This document shows positions 16,872 through 24,416 of a stretch of 64,000 nucleotides of DNA, piece by piece. The position numbers were made by a program, and so were the translations under genes. Under the pieces are notes generated by a model. The model was not told where the DNA came from. It saw only the letters and a list, made by a program, of their open reading frames with translations, and did not search any database. Every line of letters begins with the position of its first letter. Position 1 is the stretch's first letter. This DNA comes from JBCBKU01 sp038521345. GTDB taxonomy: Bacteria > Pseudomonadota > Alphaproteobacteria > Rhodobacterales > Rhodobacteraceae. Location: contig JBCBKU010000016.1 of NCBI GenBank assembly GCA_038521345.1, positions 10,364 through 74,363 on the forward strand, given 5' to 3'.

Positions 16872-16955
16872 GATCAAATCCTCTGGGCCGGCGGAGGGAT
16901 GCACCGGCCCAGAGGAGCAGGTCCCGCCCCTGGTGTCGAGGGCGAGACGGTGCGC

Positions 16956-17666
16956 TTAGTCGCCGATACGCCGCAACGGGTATCCGGCCAGTTGCCCGGT
17001 TGAGGCGCTGTCTGAACTTGGCCGGAATGTACAACGCAGCGTCCCGTCCTCGTTCGAGATATCCCCGGCGCAGCGCGCCGGTTCAAAAAGCGATGTCCGT
17101 TGCCACGACGTGTCGATGCGGCGGCAGATCGCGGTAAGTTCGGCCCCCTTCAGTTCAGGCAGCCGGCACGTTGCGGTGTAGGATCCGTCTGGCAGGTCAT
17201 ATAGAGGCGTTCGCGCGCAATCGAGATGGCCGTACATGCTGCGGATCCCGCCATGGCAACGTGACCAGTCGAGATAGCTGTCGCGCAGGATCGGAACCTT
17301 TTTGAAGGGGGGAACCTCTTGCCGGTCGTCGCGGCACATGGCCCAAAGATCCTTGCCGGGGTAGACCCAGTGGATGCCGATGCAACTCGCCTGGTACGAG
17401 CCCTGGATCTTAGGGCCCCGCGTACAGGTCAGTCGACCGTTCGTGTTGGCCGGCTGCGTCACACACCCCCCATAGTTATAAAGGGTCGACGCTCGAAACT
17501 CGCCGTTGGTTTTGCGACAAAGGGCGGTCAGATGTCGGCCGCGTCGAACCTGCATGTCGACGCACGTTTCCACATAGGTTCCCGGGGGCCATGATTGGGC
17601 GGCTGCCGGTGCAGCATCAAAGAGGACGGTGGCCAGTCCAGCTGCAAGGGCGAGAGCAAGACGCAT
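16956..17666 (-). CDS. Secreted protein with three cyanovirin-N-like modules
   Basis: A 236-residue exported protein. Residues 1-23 are a clear signal peptide (LALALAAGLATVLF, cleavage near AAAQ). The mature part is three tandem modules of ~60-65 residues. Each has four cysteines in the order: a GxYxxTC-type strand, LxAxCR, a middle C, and GxLxC. Examples are GTYVETC...LTALCRK, GSYQASC...LWAMCRD and GSYTATC...LTAICRR, with final GRLTC, GHLDC and GTLRC. This is the CVNH (cyanovirin-N homology) pattern of carbohydrate-binding lectins; canonical CVNH has two such repeats, here there are three. Sugar binding is inferred, not shown. It is divergent from a secreted-looking Hint-domain gene. Confidence 0.75.
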   Translation of the reverse strand: MRLALALAAGLATVLFDAAPAAAQSWPPGTYVETCVDMQVRRGRHLTALCRKTNGEFRASTLYNYGGCVTQPANTNGRLTCTRGPKIQGSYQASCIGIHWVYPGKDLWAMCRDDRQEVPPFKKVPILRDSYLDWSRCHGGIRSMYGHLDCARTPLYDLPDGSYTATCRLPELKGAELTAICRRIDTSWQRTSLFEPARCAGDISNEDGTLRCTFRPSSDSASTGQLAGYPLRRIGD

Positions 17667-17832
17667 TGGAAATCTCCTTTTGCACTGTGTTCTCCCGTCT
17701 GTCGTCTGACCCGGCTGATTGGTTCAATTTGATGTTCGTCGAATGCATCCCAAGGAAGATTTGGCCGTCCTTTGACCATATTTCGTCGTTACGCCACCGG
17801 TCTCGAGTCGCGAGCAGGACGGGACAATTGGC

Positions 17833-19230
17833 ATGAGTGCCATCGGTCAAGCGGGATCGCTTGTTGAAAATACGACCAGCACCGGTGAAGCGATCACGGT
17901 GACATTCGATGAGCCATTGACCGATCCGGTGATCGTGATCTCCGGCACGAATTTTGGCGGCAACAAGTATTCGTTCCGCGTAATCGATCTGATCACGGAT
18001 CCGGACACGGGCGACGCCACGGGCTTCCGCTTCACCATTGATGAATGGGAGAACCATGACGGCCCGCACCCGGCGCAGGAGCAGATCCAGTGGCTTGCCA
18101 TAGAAGAAGGGGTGCATGAGCTTCCTGACGGTCGGATTATCGAAGCGGGACACACCTCTGCCGACAGCGATGGTGAAGCGGTCGCCTTGCAGGGCAGCTT
18201 TGCCGAGGCGCCGGTTGTCCTGACGACGGTGGCCTCCGACAACGACCTGTCGAATGTCGACAGCGACCCATTCAACGTCACGGCATCGGGGTTCGACCTG
18301 AATGTGGAAGAAGCCGAAAGTCAGGACGGGGTCCACGGTCTGGAGACGGTCGGTTGGATCGCCATTCAGGCGGGAGGTGACGGGACATCGGGCACCGCTC
18401 AGAACGTTGACAATATCGGATCAGCCTGGGTCGCTGACGTCGACTATGGCGCCACCTTCAGTGATGCCGTCGCCCTTGTCGAAACCCAGACACAGAACGA
18501 TCCGGACACCGGCAACGCGATTCTGCGCAACATCGGGAACGGTGACACCGACATTCGGTTCGAAGAAGACACCTCGGTGGACGCCGACAACGGTCATACG
18601 CCCGAAACCGTGGGTCTGGTCGTGTTCGATGACGGCCTTATCCTGTGTTTCGCTTCGGATGCATCAGTGGCGACACCTTTTGGCCCCCGCCGCATTGGCG
18701 CCCTGCGTCCCGGTGACCTCGTGACTTCGCGCGACCGGGGGCCGGTGCCGCTGCTTTGGACGGCTGCGACAACGGTCGATGCCCGGGGTGCCGAGGCGCC
18801 CGTGTTGATCACGGCCCATGCGTTCGGTCCGGGTCAGCCCCGGTGCGACACACTGGTCTCGCCGCAGCACCGGATTCTGGTCCGCGGCTGGGTGTCCCAG
18901 ATCCATGCAGGCGAGGAAGAAATACTGATCCCGGCCAAGGCGCTTGTCGACGGAAAGCGCGTTCGGATAGCGCCGCAGGAGCGTGTGACCTACCGCCACC
19001 TGCTGTTTGCACAGCATGAGATTGTCGAGGCAGACGGCCTGATCTCGGAAAGCCTGCATCCCGGTCAGCTGGACAAATCCGCGCTCGACCCGGCAGCGCG
19101 CGCCGCGCTGCTTGGGCTTTACCCGGATTTGCGCAGTGTCACGGTCGGGTACGGTCCGCTGGCCCGCGCTGCCGTCCCCGTACGGATCGGTCAGGCGCTG
19201 CGAAGCGATCTTTTCGCCGACGCCGGATAA
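17833..19230 (+). CDS. Hint-domain protein with three N-terminal beta modules
   Basis: A 465-residue protein. Residues ~10-265 hold three related acidic modules. Each includes a TGF-x-[FV] strand or equivalent and ends in a line such as EQIQWLAIEEG, ETVGWIAIQAGG or ETVGLVVFDDG. The C-terminal ~190 residues are a Hint (Hedgehog/intein) domain of the Rhodobacterales type. It starts at Cys271 in CFASDASVATPFGPRRI and continues with ALRPGDLVTSRDRGPVPL, VSPQHRILVRGW and LFAQHEIVEADGLISESLHPG. No signal peptide is present; such proteins are often exported by type I systems. Self-cleavage activity is uncertain because the C-terminal intein Asn is not seen. Start ATG 17833 follows AGGACGGG. Confidence 0.75.
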   Translation: MSAIGQAGSLVENTTSTGEAITVTFDEPLTDPVIVISGTNFGGNKYSFRVIDLITDPDTGDATGFRFTIDEWENHDGPHPAQEQIQWLAIEEGVHELPDGRIIEAGHTSADSDGEAVALQGSFAEAPVVLTTVASDNDLSNVDSDPFNVTASGFDLNVEEAESQDGVHGLETVGWIAIQAGGDGTSGTAQNVDNIGSAWVADVDYGATFSDAVALVETQTQNDPDTGNAILRNIGNGDTDIRFEEDTSVDADNGHTPETVGLVVFDDGLILCFASDASVATPFGPRRIGALRPGDLVTSRDRGPVPLLWTAATTVDARGAEAPVLITAHAFGPGQPRCDTLVSPQHRILVRGWVSQIHAGEEEILIPAKALVDGKRVRIAPQERVTYRHLLFAQHEIVEADGLISESLHPGQLDKSALDPAARAALLGLYPDLRSVTVGYGPLARAAVPVRIGQALRSDLFADAG

Positions 19231-19239
19231 TCCTCCGGT

Positions 19240-19893
19240 TCAGCGCGTGGTTTCAGTCAGGCGACGCTCGACATACTCGGTCACTGTCCCGATCATCGCT
19301 TCCATATATGGGTCTTCGAAGAAATGACCCGCGCCCTCGACCTCGGTATGTGTGATCGTGATGCCCTTCTGCTCGTGCAGCTTGTTGACAAGGGCGTGCG
19401 TGTCCTTGGGCGGCGCGACGCGGTCCGAGGTGCCGTTGATGATCAGGCCGGACGACGGGCAGGGCGCCAGAAACGAGAAGTCGTACATGTTCGCGGGCGG
19501 GCTGACCGATATGAAGCCCGTGATCTCTGGACGGCGCATCAGCAATTGCATCCCGATCCAGGCTCCGAAGGAGAATCCGGCAACCCAGCAATGCTTGGAA
19601 TTCTGATTCATCGACTGCAGGTAATCGAGCGCCGATGCCGCATCCGACAATTCGCCGACGCCCTGATCGTATTCGCCCTGGCTTCGACCGACGCCACGGA
19701 AGTTGAAGCGCAGCACGGTAAAGCCCATGCCGTGGAAGGCGTAGTGCAGGTTGTAGACAACCCTGTTGTTCATCGTGCCCCCGAACTGCGGATGGGGATG
19801 CAGGATGATCGCGATCGGCGCGTCCTTGTCCTTTTGCGGATGGTAGCGGCCCTCAAGACGCCCCTCGGGGCCGGGAAAAATCACCTCGGGCAT
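19240..19893 (-). CDS. Alpha/beta hydrolase (YfhR/DUF-type dienelactone-hydrolase-like)
   Basis: A 217-residue cytoplasmic alpha/beta hydrolase. The oxyanion region is ILHPHPQFGGTMNN, the nucleophile elbow is VAGFSFGAWIGMQLL (Ser in GFSFG, about residue 105), the acid is in NGTSDRVAPPKD and the His in EGAGHFFEDPY. The HPHPxxGGTMxNxV signature is typical of a bacterial family annotated as alpha/beta superfamily hydrolase of unknown substrate. ATG 19893 gives MPEVIFPGPEGRLEG. An upstream in-frame extension runs through the IscR-type palindrome and is unlikely. It is divergent from iscR. Confidence 0.85.
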   Translation of the reverse strand: MPEVIFPGPEGRLEGRYHPQKDKDAPIAIILHPHPQFGGTMNNRVVYNLHYAFHGMGFTVLRFNFRGVGRSQGEYDQGVGELSDAASALDYLQSMNQNSKHCWVAGFSFGAWIGMQLLMRRPEITGFISVSPPANMYDFSFLAPCPSSGLIINGTSDRVAPPKDTHALVNKLHEQKGITITHTEVEGAGHFFEDPYMEAMIGTVTEYVERRLTETTR

Positions 19894-19948
19894 GTGGTCC
19901 CAGTCATGTTCGGACGGTCGCGGATCCTTGACGGACCAGTTCCGCCAC

Positions 19949-19965
19949 TTTAGAATAATTCTAAA
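19949..19965. promoter_or_regulatory. 17-bp palindrome, candidate IscR operator (Iron-Rhodo-box-like)
   Basis: TTTAGAATAATTCTAAA is a perfect palindrome around one central base. It lies between the divergent hydrolase (start 19893) and iscR (start 20049). In Rhodobacterales a palindromic iron-responsive element in front of iscR is known as the Iron-Rhodo-box and is bound by IscR. From memory this sequence is of that type, but I could not compare it with an alignment. A second, shorter copy is at 21326-21340. Confidence 0.7.
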
Positions 19966-20048
19966 CGGGCACGGGGCCCGTCCGGCAGGTTTGCAGGAGT
20001 TACGTGTCCCGGCTGCCTGCGTCAATGGTCGGCGGGGCGGAAAAGACC

Positions 20049-20510
20049 ATGAAACTCAGCACGAAAGGGCGGTACGCGGTCGTAGCCCTTGCAGATATTG
20101 CCGGTTCCGGCGAGGACGCGCTTTTGTCCCTTGGCGAAATTTCAGAAAGGCAATCCATCTCTCTGCCCTATCTCGAGCAGCTTTTTGTGAAGCTGCGCCG
20201 GGCCGGATTGGTGGAAAGCGTGCGGGGCCCCGGCGGCGGGTACCGTTTGGCCAAGCCGGCCAGCGCGATCCGGATTTCCGAGATCCTTGGTGCCGTCGAC
20301 GAGACGGTCAGCGCCATGCACACCGGCGCCGGAGCGACGGGCGCTCTCTCGGGGTCGCGCGCGCAATCGCTTGCGAACCGGCTATGGGAGGGTCTCTCGG
20401 CCCATGTCTATGTCTTCCTGCACCAGACCCGTCTGTCGGACGTCGTGAGCAACGAACTGACCCCCTGTCCCGCGGTGCCGAGCCTGCTTGAAGTGGTCGA
20501 CGAGGGATGA
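20049..20510 (+). CDS. iscR: Rrf2 family regulator IscR (single-cysteine type)
   Basis: A 153-residue Rrf2-family regulator. The N-terminal winged HTH is MKLSTKGRYAVVALADIA and LGEISERQSISLPYLEQLF, with the wing LVESVRGPGGGYRLAKPAS. The C-terminal part lacks the three closely spaced cysteines of enterobacterial IscR; the only cysteine is in LTPCPAVPS near residue 139. Rhodobacter IscR is known to bind a cluster in this unusual way and to repress iron-sulfur genes. ATG 20049 starts the conserved N-terminus; the upstream in-frame ATG at 20022 is ignored. It leads the suf cluster and has the palindrome 84 bases upstream. Confidence 0.92.
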   Translation: MKLSTKGRYAVVALADIAGSGEDALLSLGEISERQSISLPYLEQLFVKLRRAGLVESVRGPGGGYRLAKPASAIRISEILGAVDETVSAMHTGAGATGALSGSRAQSLANRLWEGLSAHVYVFLHQTRLSDVVSNELTPCPAVPSLLEVVDEG

Positions 20511-20646
20511 ACGCGCGTGATCCATCGGTGCGCCTGCGGCGCATGTCTTCTGGCACTGCGTGCGGTTTGGGGCGCTGCCCCGCTCCGACGATCGCAAGGA
20601 TCCTCGGCGCTCCCCGGTGTATGTGCGCCAGGGTGAAGGTCGGGAC

Positions 20647-21687
20647 ATGAGCGAGCGGGTTTATCTCGATTGGAACGCAACGGCACCGCTTCGGCCCGAG
20701 GCGCGGGCGGCGATGGTTGCGGCGTTTGACGTCGCGGGCAATCCGTCGTCGGTCCATGCCGAGGGACGCGCGTCGCGCGGGATCGTCGAGGCCGCGCGCG
20801 CCGACCTGGCCGAGGCACTTGGCTGCAAACCCGCGGAAATCGTCTTTACTTCGGGTGCGACCGAGGCGGCCGGAGTTCTTTCGGGGTTCGACCGGGTCTG
20901 GGTGGAGCCGACCGCGCATGATGCGCTTTGGTCGCATGCAAATGCAGATTCCGGTCCGGTCGATATCCGCGCCATGGGCATCGCCAATTCGGAAACGGGG
21001 GTGGTGACCTCGCCGCCCCCGGAGATTGGGACGGGCCATCTTCTTCTCGATGTCACGCAAGCGGTGGGGCGTGTTCCATGGTCCTTTGCGTGGAGCGGAG
21101 CGGATCTGGCTGTGTTGTCGGCCCACAAGCTTGGCGGGCCCAAGGGGGTCGGGGCGCTGATCGTGCGGGACGGGCTTGATATTCCGCCGCTGCAGGCCGG
21201 TGGCGGACAGGAGATGGGCCGGCGCTCGGGCACTGAAAACGTGGTCGCGATTGCCGGTTTTGCCGCGGCAATCCGGGCCGCGATGGCCGAGTTGGAGGCC
21301 GGAACATGGGACCGGGTTGCCGAACTTAGAAATATTCTAGAAAACGCTCTAGCCTCTTCCGAAAATAAGACTATTTTTGTCGGGCAAGAGCGTGGGCGGC
21401 TTCCGAATACAAGTTGCATCGCCACCCCGGGCTGGAAAGGCGAGACGCAGGTGATGGCCATGGATCTGGCCGGGTTCGCAATCTCGTCGGGTTCGGCCTG
21501 TTCAAGCGGCAAGGTCCGCACGAGCCGGGTGCTGGCCGCAATGGGATACGACGCCACCACGGCGCAAAGCGCGGTTCGGGTGTCGCTCGGGCCGATAACA
21601 ACACAGGACGATGTGCTGCGGTTTGCCGCGGCGTGGGGTCTGGCACGGAACAAATGGCGGGCGCGCGCGGGCGCCGCGGCCGCATGA
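20647..21687 (+). CDS. Cysteine desulfurase (IscS/NifS-like)
   Basis: PLP enzyme that takes sulfur from cysteine for cluster assembly. The 346-residue protein starts MSERVYLDWNATAPLRPEAR, has EIVFTSGATEA, the PLP lysine in LSAHKLGGPKGVGAL (about residue 165), GGGQEMGRRSGTENV and the catalytic cysteine loop ISSGSACSSGKVRTSRVL (about residue 290). It belongs to the class V aminotransferase group nearer IscS/NifS than SufS. ATG 20647 follows GAAGG. It is somewhat shorter than E. coli IscS (404). It sits between iscR and sufB; its coding region contains a second IscR-like palindrome. Confidence 0.92.
   Translation: MSERVYLDWNATAPLRPEARAAMVAAFDVAGNPSSVHAEGRASRGIVEAARADLAEALGCKPAEIVFTSGATEAAGVLSGFDRVWVEPTAHDALWSHANADSGPVDIRAMGIANSETGVVTSPPPEIGTGHLLLDVTQAVGRVPWSFAWSGADLAVLSAHKLGGPKGVGALIVRDGLDIPPLQAGGGQEMGRRSGTENVVAIAGFAAAIRAAMAELEAGTWDRVAELRNILENALASSENKTIFVGQERGRLPNTSCIATPGWKGETQVMAMDLAGFAISSGSACSSGKVRTSRVLAAMGYDATTAQSAVRVSLGPITTQDDVLRFAAAWGLARNKWRARAGAAAA
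21326..21340. promoter_or_regulatory. Intragenic IscR-like palindrome
   Basis: TTAGAAATATTCTAG has the same TAGAA...TTCTA arms and the same 3-base spacing as the palindrome before iscR, with a mismatch only at the innermost pair. It lies within the cysteine desulfurase gene, about 360 bases upstream of the sufB start. An internal promoter or operator is possible; coding constraint makes chance less easy to judge. Confidence 0.4.
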
Positions 21688-21701
21688 TGGAAGGACCGGA
21701 C

Positions 21702-23225
21702 ATGAACGCGATGGATCAGGTGACCGTCAAGGACGGGGTCGATCAGGAGACGGTCGATGCGGTCAAATCTCTCTCGGGGGCGTACAAGTACGGCTGGGAA
21801 ACCGAGATCGAGATGGATTACGCGCCGAAAGGCGTGAACGAGGACATCGTACGTCTGATCTCGGAGAAAAACGGCGAGCCCGACTGGATGACCGAGTGGC
21901 GGCTGCAGGCGTTTCGCCGCTGGCAGCAGATGGACGAGCCCGAATGGGCCATGGTCGAGTACCCGCCCATCGATTACCAGGACCAGTATTACTACGCCAA
22001 GCCGAAGAGCATGGCGGAGAAACCCAAAAGCCTCGACGAGGTGGATCCGGCGCTTTTGGCGACATACGAAAAGCTTGGTATCCCTCTGAAAGAGCAAATG
22101 ATTCTCGCCGGTGTCGAAGGCGCCGAAGCCACGCCGGTCGAAGGTCGAAAAGTGGCCGTGGACGCCGTTTTCGATTCCGTCAGTGTGGGGACGACCTTCA
22201 AGGAAGAGCTGGCCAAAGCCGGCGTCATCTTCTGCTCGATTTCCGAGGCGATCCGGGACCACCCGGAACTGATCAAGAAGTATCTCGGTTCGGTCGTGCC
22301 GCCGTCGGACAATTTCTTTGCGACGCTGAATTCGGCGGTCTTCTCGGACGGGTCGTTCGTCTACATTCCGCCGGGGGTGCGTTGCCCGATGGAGCTGTCG
22401 ACGTATTTCCGGATCAATGCCGAAAATACCGGCCAGTTCGAGCGCACGCTGATCATCGCGGACAAGGGCTCCTATGTCTCGTATCTGGAAGGCTGCACCG
22501 CGCCCATGCGCGATACGCACCAGTTGCACGCGGCGGTGGTCGAACTGGTCCTGCTCGACGATGCCGAGATCAAGTATTCGACGGTGCAGAACTGGTATCC
22601 GGGTGATGAGAACGGCAGGGGCGGCATCTACAACTTTGTCACCAAGCGCGCCGATTGCCGGGGTGACCGGTCGAAGGTGATGTGGACGCAGGTCGAGACG
22701 GGATCCGCGATCACGTGGAAATATCCGAGTTGCATCCTGCGCGGTGACGACAGCCAGGGCGAGTTCTATTCGATCGCCATCGCAAACAACGCCCAGCAGG
22801 CGGATACCGGCACGAAAATGGTGCATCTGGGCAAGAACACCAAGTCGCGGATCGTCTCGAAGGGGATCAGCGCCGGGCGGGCCCAGAACACCTATCGGGG
22901 GCTTGTCTCGATGCACCCCAAGGCCAAGGAGAGCCGCAACTACACCCAGTGTGACAGCTTGCTGATCGGCGACAAGTGCGGGGCGCATACCGTTCCGTAT
23001 ATCGAGGTCAAGAACAACTCGAGCCGGGTCGAGCACGAGGCGACCACCTCGAAGGTCGATGATGACCAGCTCTTTTACTGCCGCCAGCGGGGCATGGACG
23101 AGGAAGAGGCCGTGGCGCTGGTCGTGAACGGGTTCTGCAAGGACGTGCTTCAGGCCCTGCCGATGGAATTCGCCATGGAAGCGCAGCAACTGGTCGCCAT
23201 CTCGCTGGAAGGTTCGGTGGGGTAG
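21702..23225 (+). CDS. sufB: Fe-S cluster assembly scaffold SufB
   Basis: SufB is the main scaffold subunit of SufBCD, on which iron-sulfur clusters are built. The 507-residue product has the expected length and motifs, among them YAPKGVNEDIVRLISEKNGE, YIPPGVRCPMELSTYFRIN, VSYLEGCTAPMRDTHQLHAA and NYTQCDSLLIGDKCGAHTVP. The conserved cysteine in TQCDSLL (Cys405 in E. coli numbering) is present, and SRVEHEATTSKVDDDQLFY holds the conserved His/Glu. ATG 21702 is preferred, 7 bases after AAGGA; ATG 21684 is the alternative and overlaps the desulfurase stop. Beta-helix core is family knowledge. Confidence 0.97.
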   Translation: MNAMDQVTVKDGVDQETVDAVKSLSGAYKYGWETEIEMDYAPKGVNEDIVRLISEKNGEPDWMTEWRLQAFRRWQQMDEPEWAMVEYPPIDYQDQYYYAKPKSMAEKPKSLDEVDPALLATYEKLGIPLKEQMILAGVEGAEATPVEGRKVAVDAVFDSVSVGTTFKEELAKAGVIFCSISEAIRDHPELIKKYLGSVVPPSDNFFATLNSAVFSDGSFVYIPPGVRCPMELSTYFRINAENTGQFERTLIIADKGSYVSYLEGCTAPMRDTHQLHAAVVELVLLDDAEIKYSTVQNWYPGDENGRGGIYNFVTKRADCRGDRSKVMWTQVETGSAITWKYPSCILRGDDSQGEFYSIAIANNAQQADTGTKMVHLGKNTKSRIVSKGISAGRAQNTYRGLVSMHPKAKESRNYTQCDSLLIGDKCGAHTVPYIEVKNNSSRVEHEATTSKVDDDQLFYCRQRGMDEEEAVALVVNGFCKDVLQALPMEFAMEAQQLVAISLEGSVG

Positions 23226-23230
23226 GACCG

Positions 23231-23464
23231 ATGACCGATGCGATGGTCCCTGGCGATGTGACGGTCGGTCCGGGCGATCCGATCCCGGCGATGGTTGGCG
23301 GCACCCTGACGATCGCCGGCGGGACCCGCACGGTGTCCGCCATGGTTGGCGGCGATCTGATTCTTCTCGAGGGCGCCGATGTGATCGTGAGCGGTATGGT
23401 TGGCGGGCACATCATCGAGATGGACGGTCGCGCGCGCATCACCGGGCTTGCGAAGAAAGGCTAG
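23231..23464 (+). CDS. Small beta-repeat protein in suf cluster (MVGG repeat)
   Basis: A 77-residue protein of unknown function, 5 bases after sufB. It has three ~22-residue repeats, each with an MVGG element: IPAMVGGTLTI, VSAMVGGDLIL and VSGMVGGHIIE. Hydrophobic and Gly residues alternate between them, like single turns of a beta-solenoid or bactofilin (polymer-forming) core. No signal peptide or membrane segment. Its tight spacing to sufB suggests co-expression with the Fe-S machinery. Bactofilin-like fold is an inference from the repeat pattern only. Confidence 0.65.
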   Translation: MTDAMVPGDVTVGPGDPIPAMVGGTLTIAGGTRTVSAMVGGDLILLEGADVIVSGMVGGHIIEMDGRARITGLAKKG

Positions 23465-23467
23465 GGC

Positions 23468-23749
23468 GTGATCAAGGTTCTGGGCATTGTTCTCGGGCTG
23501 GCCGCGCTTTATCTGGCGCTGTCCTTCATACTTCGGACATGGGCCGGGGCGTCGATGCCGCGGCAGATGGCGGTTGGGGCAGGGGCGACGGCGGTGGCTT
23601 TTCTTCTGGCCGATCACCTGATCGGCGCACCGGCGACATGGCCGAGTGCGTTCTGGTCGGTGCTGGTCGGGGCCGCGGCGGGATCCGCGCTTCCGATCGT
23701 TGTTTCGTCCGGGCGGGCGCTTCTTTCCGACCACCGGGGAGACCGCTGA
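23468..23749 (+). CDS. Small integral membrane protein in suf cluster
   Basis: A 93-residue membrane protein starting at GTG 23468, 3 bases after the preceding stop. There are three hydrophobic segments: VLGIVLGLAALYLALSFI (about 4-21), MAVGAGATAVAFLLADHLI (about 34-52) and AFWSVLVGAAAGSALPIVV (about 61-79). No family recognised. Its TGATG junction overlaps the next small membrane gene, so both are likely translated together. Confidence 0.65.
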   Translation: MIKVLGIVLGLAALYLALSFILRTWAGASMPRQMAVGAGATAVAFLLADHLIGAPATWPSAFWSVLVGAAAGSALPIVVSSGRALLSDHRGDR

Positions 23750-23928
23750 TGCGCGCGGTTTTGCTGACGGCGGCGCTGACCGGGGTGTTCTGCGCGGTGT
23801 TCGCCGTGGTCGTAGATATTGTGACCGACCTATTCGGCCTGTGGCAGCTTATGGCCGCCAGTTTTCTGTCGGGAACGCTCGGCAGCCTTGTGGCGCAGAC
23901 CGTTGTCCGCCGTTGGAGAGGCCAATGA
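23749..23928 (+). CDS. Small two-helix membrane protein
   Basis: A 59-residue protein from ATG 23749, which overlaps the preceding stop as TGATG. Two hydrophobic helices: VLLTAALTGVFCAVFAVVVD (about 3-22) and LMAASFLSGTLGSLVAQTVV (about 33-52), ending in a basic tail VRRWRGQ. No family recognised. It overlaps the next frame by ATGA. Composition and coupling support a real gene although it is short. Confidence 0.55.
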   Translation: MRAVLLTAALTGVFCAVFAVVVDIVTDLFGLWQLMAASFLSGTLGSLVAQTVVRRWRGQ

Positions 23929-23948
23929 ACCCTTGGGGGAGTGCTAAG

Positions 23949-24260
23949 ATGATCGTAACAACAACACCGTCGGTCGAGGGAAAGTCCATCACGGCCTACC
24001 ATGGTATCGTCGTGGGTGAGGCGATCTTGGGTGCCAACGTGTTCCGCGACATCTTTGCGGGCATTACCGATATCATCGGCGGGCGGTCAGCCGCGTATGA
24101 ACAATCCCTCGGTGAGGCGCGGTCGACCGCGATTCGCGAACTGGAAGAGCGCGCCGCAGCCATGGGCGCGAACGCCGTGGTCGGAGTCGATCTCGACTAC
24201 GAGGTCATCAACAATATGCTGATGGTTTCGGCCAGCGGTACGGCCGTCACTCTGGGATGA
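23949..24260 (+). CDS. YbjQ/UPF0145 family protein
   Basis: A 103-residue protein of the UPF0145 (YbjQ) family. It has IVTTTPSVEGKSITAYHGIV, VVGEAILGANVFRDIFAGI, ARSTAIRELEERAAAMGAN and AVVGVDLDYEVINNMLMVSA, which are the family blocks; members form pentameric rings of unknown function and may bind metal or a heterocycle. ATG 23949 after GGGGGAG is preferred over the overlapping ATG 23925, because the family starts MIVTT. Its place between sufB and sufC may be positional only. Confidence 0.9.
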   Translation: MIVTTTPSVEGKSITAYHGIVVGEAILGANVFRDIFAGITDIIGGRSAAYEQSLGEARSTAIRELEERAAAMGANAVVGVDLDYEVINNMLMVSASGTAVTLG

Positions 24261-24416
24261 CCGGTCCCAAGAGCAATAGGACGGGCGCGGGGAACCGCCG
24301 TTTGCAAGGGCGTCTAAATGATGCCCTGCATGGGGCTACTATCTCCCAACAGGCGTCACGTTTTCGCCGGATTGAGTGGCCACCACACGGTCGGCACGCA
24401 ACTGGGGACGTGAGTG

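Noticed and set aside
21684..21701. Upstream ATG of sufB overlapping the desulfurase stop
   Set aside because: The internal ATG 21702 has a better spaced AAGGA; the upstream codon remains an alternative.
20661..23189. Very long open frame (842 codons) on the minus strand opposite iscS-like and sufB genes
   Set aside because: It mirrors the codon bias of the genuine plus-strand genes; no ribosome site, no recognised domain, and the plus-strand products are unmistakable.
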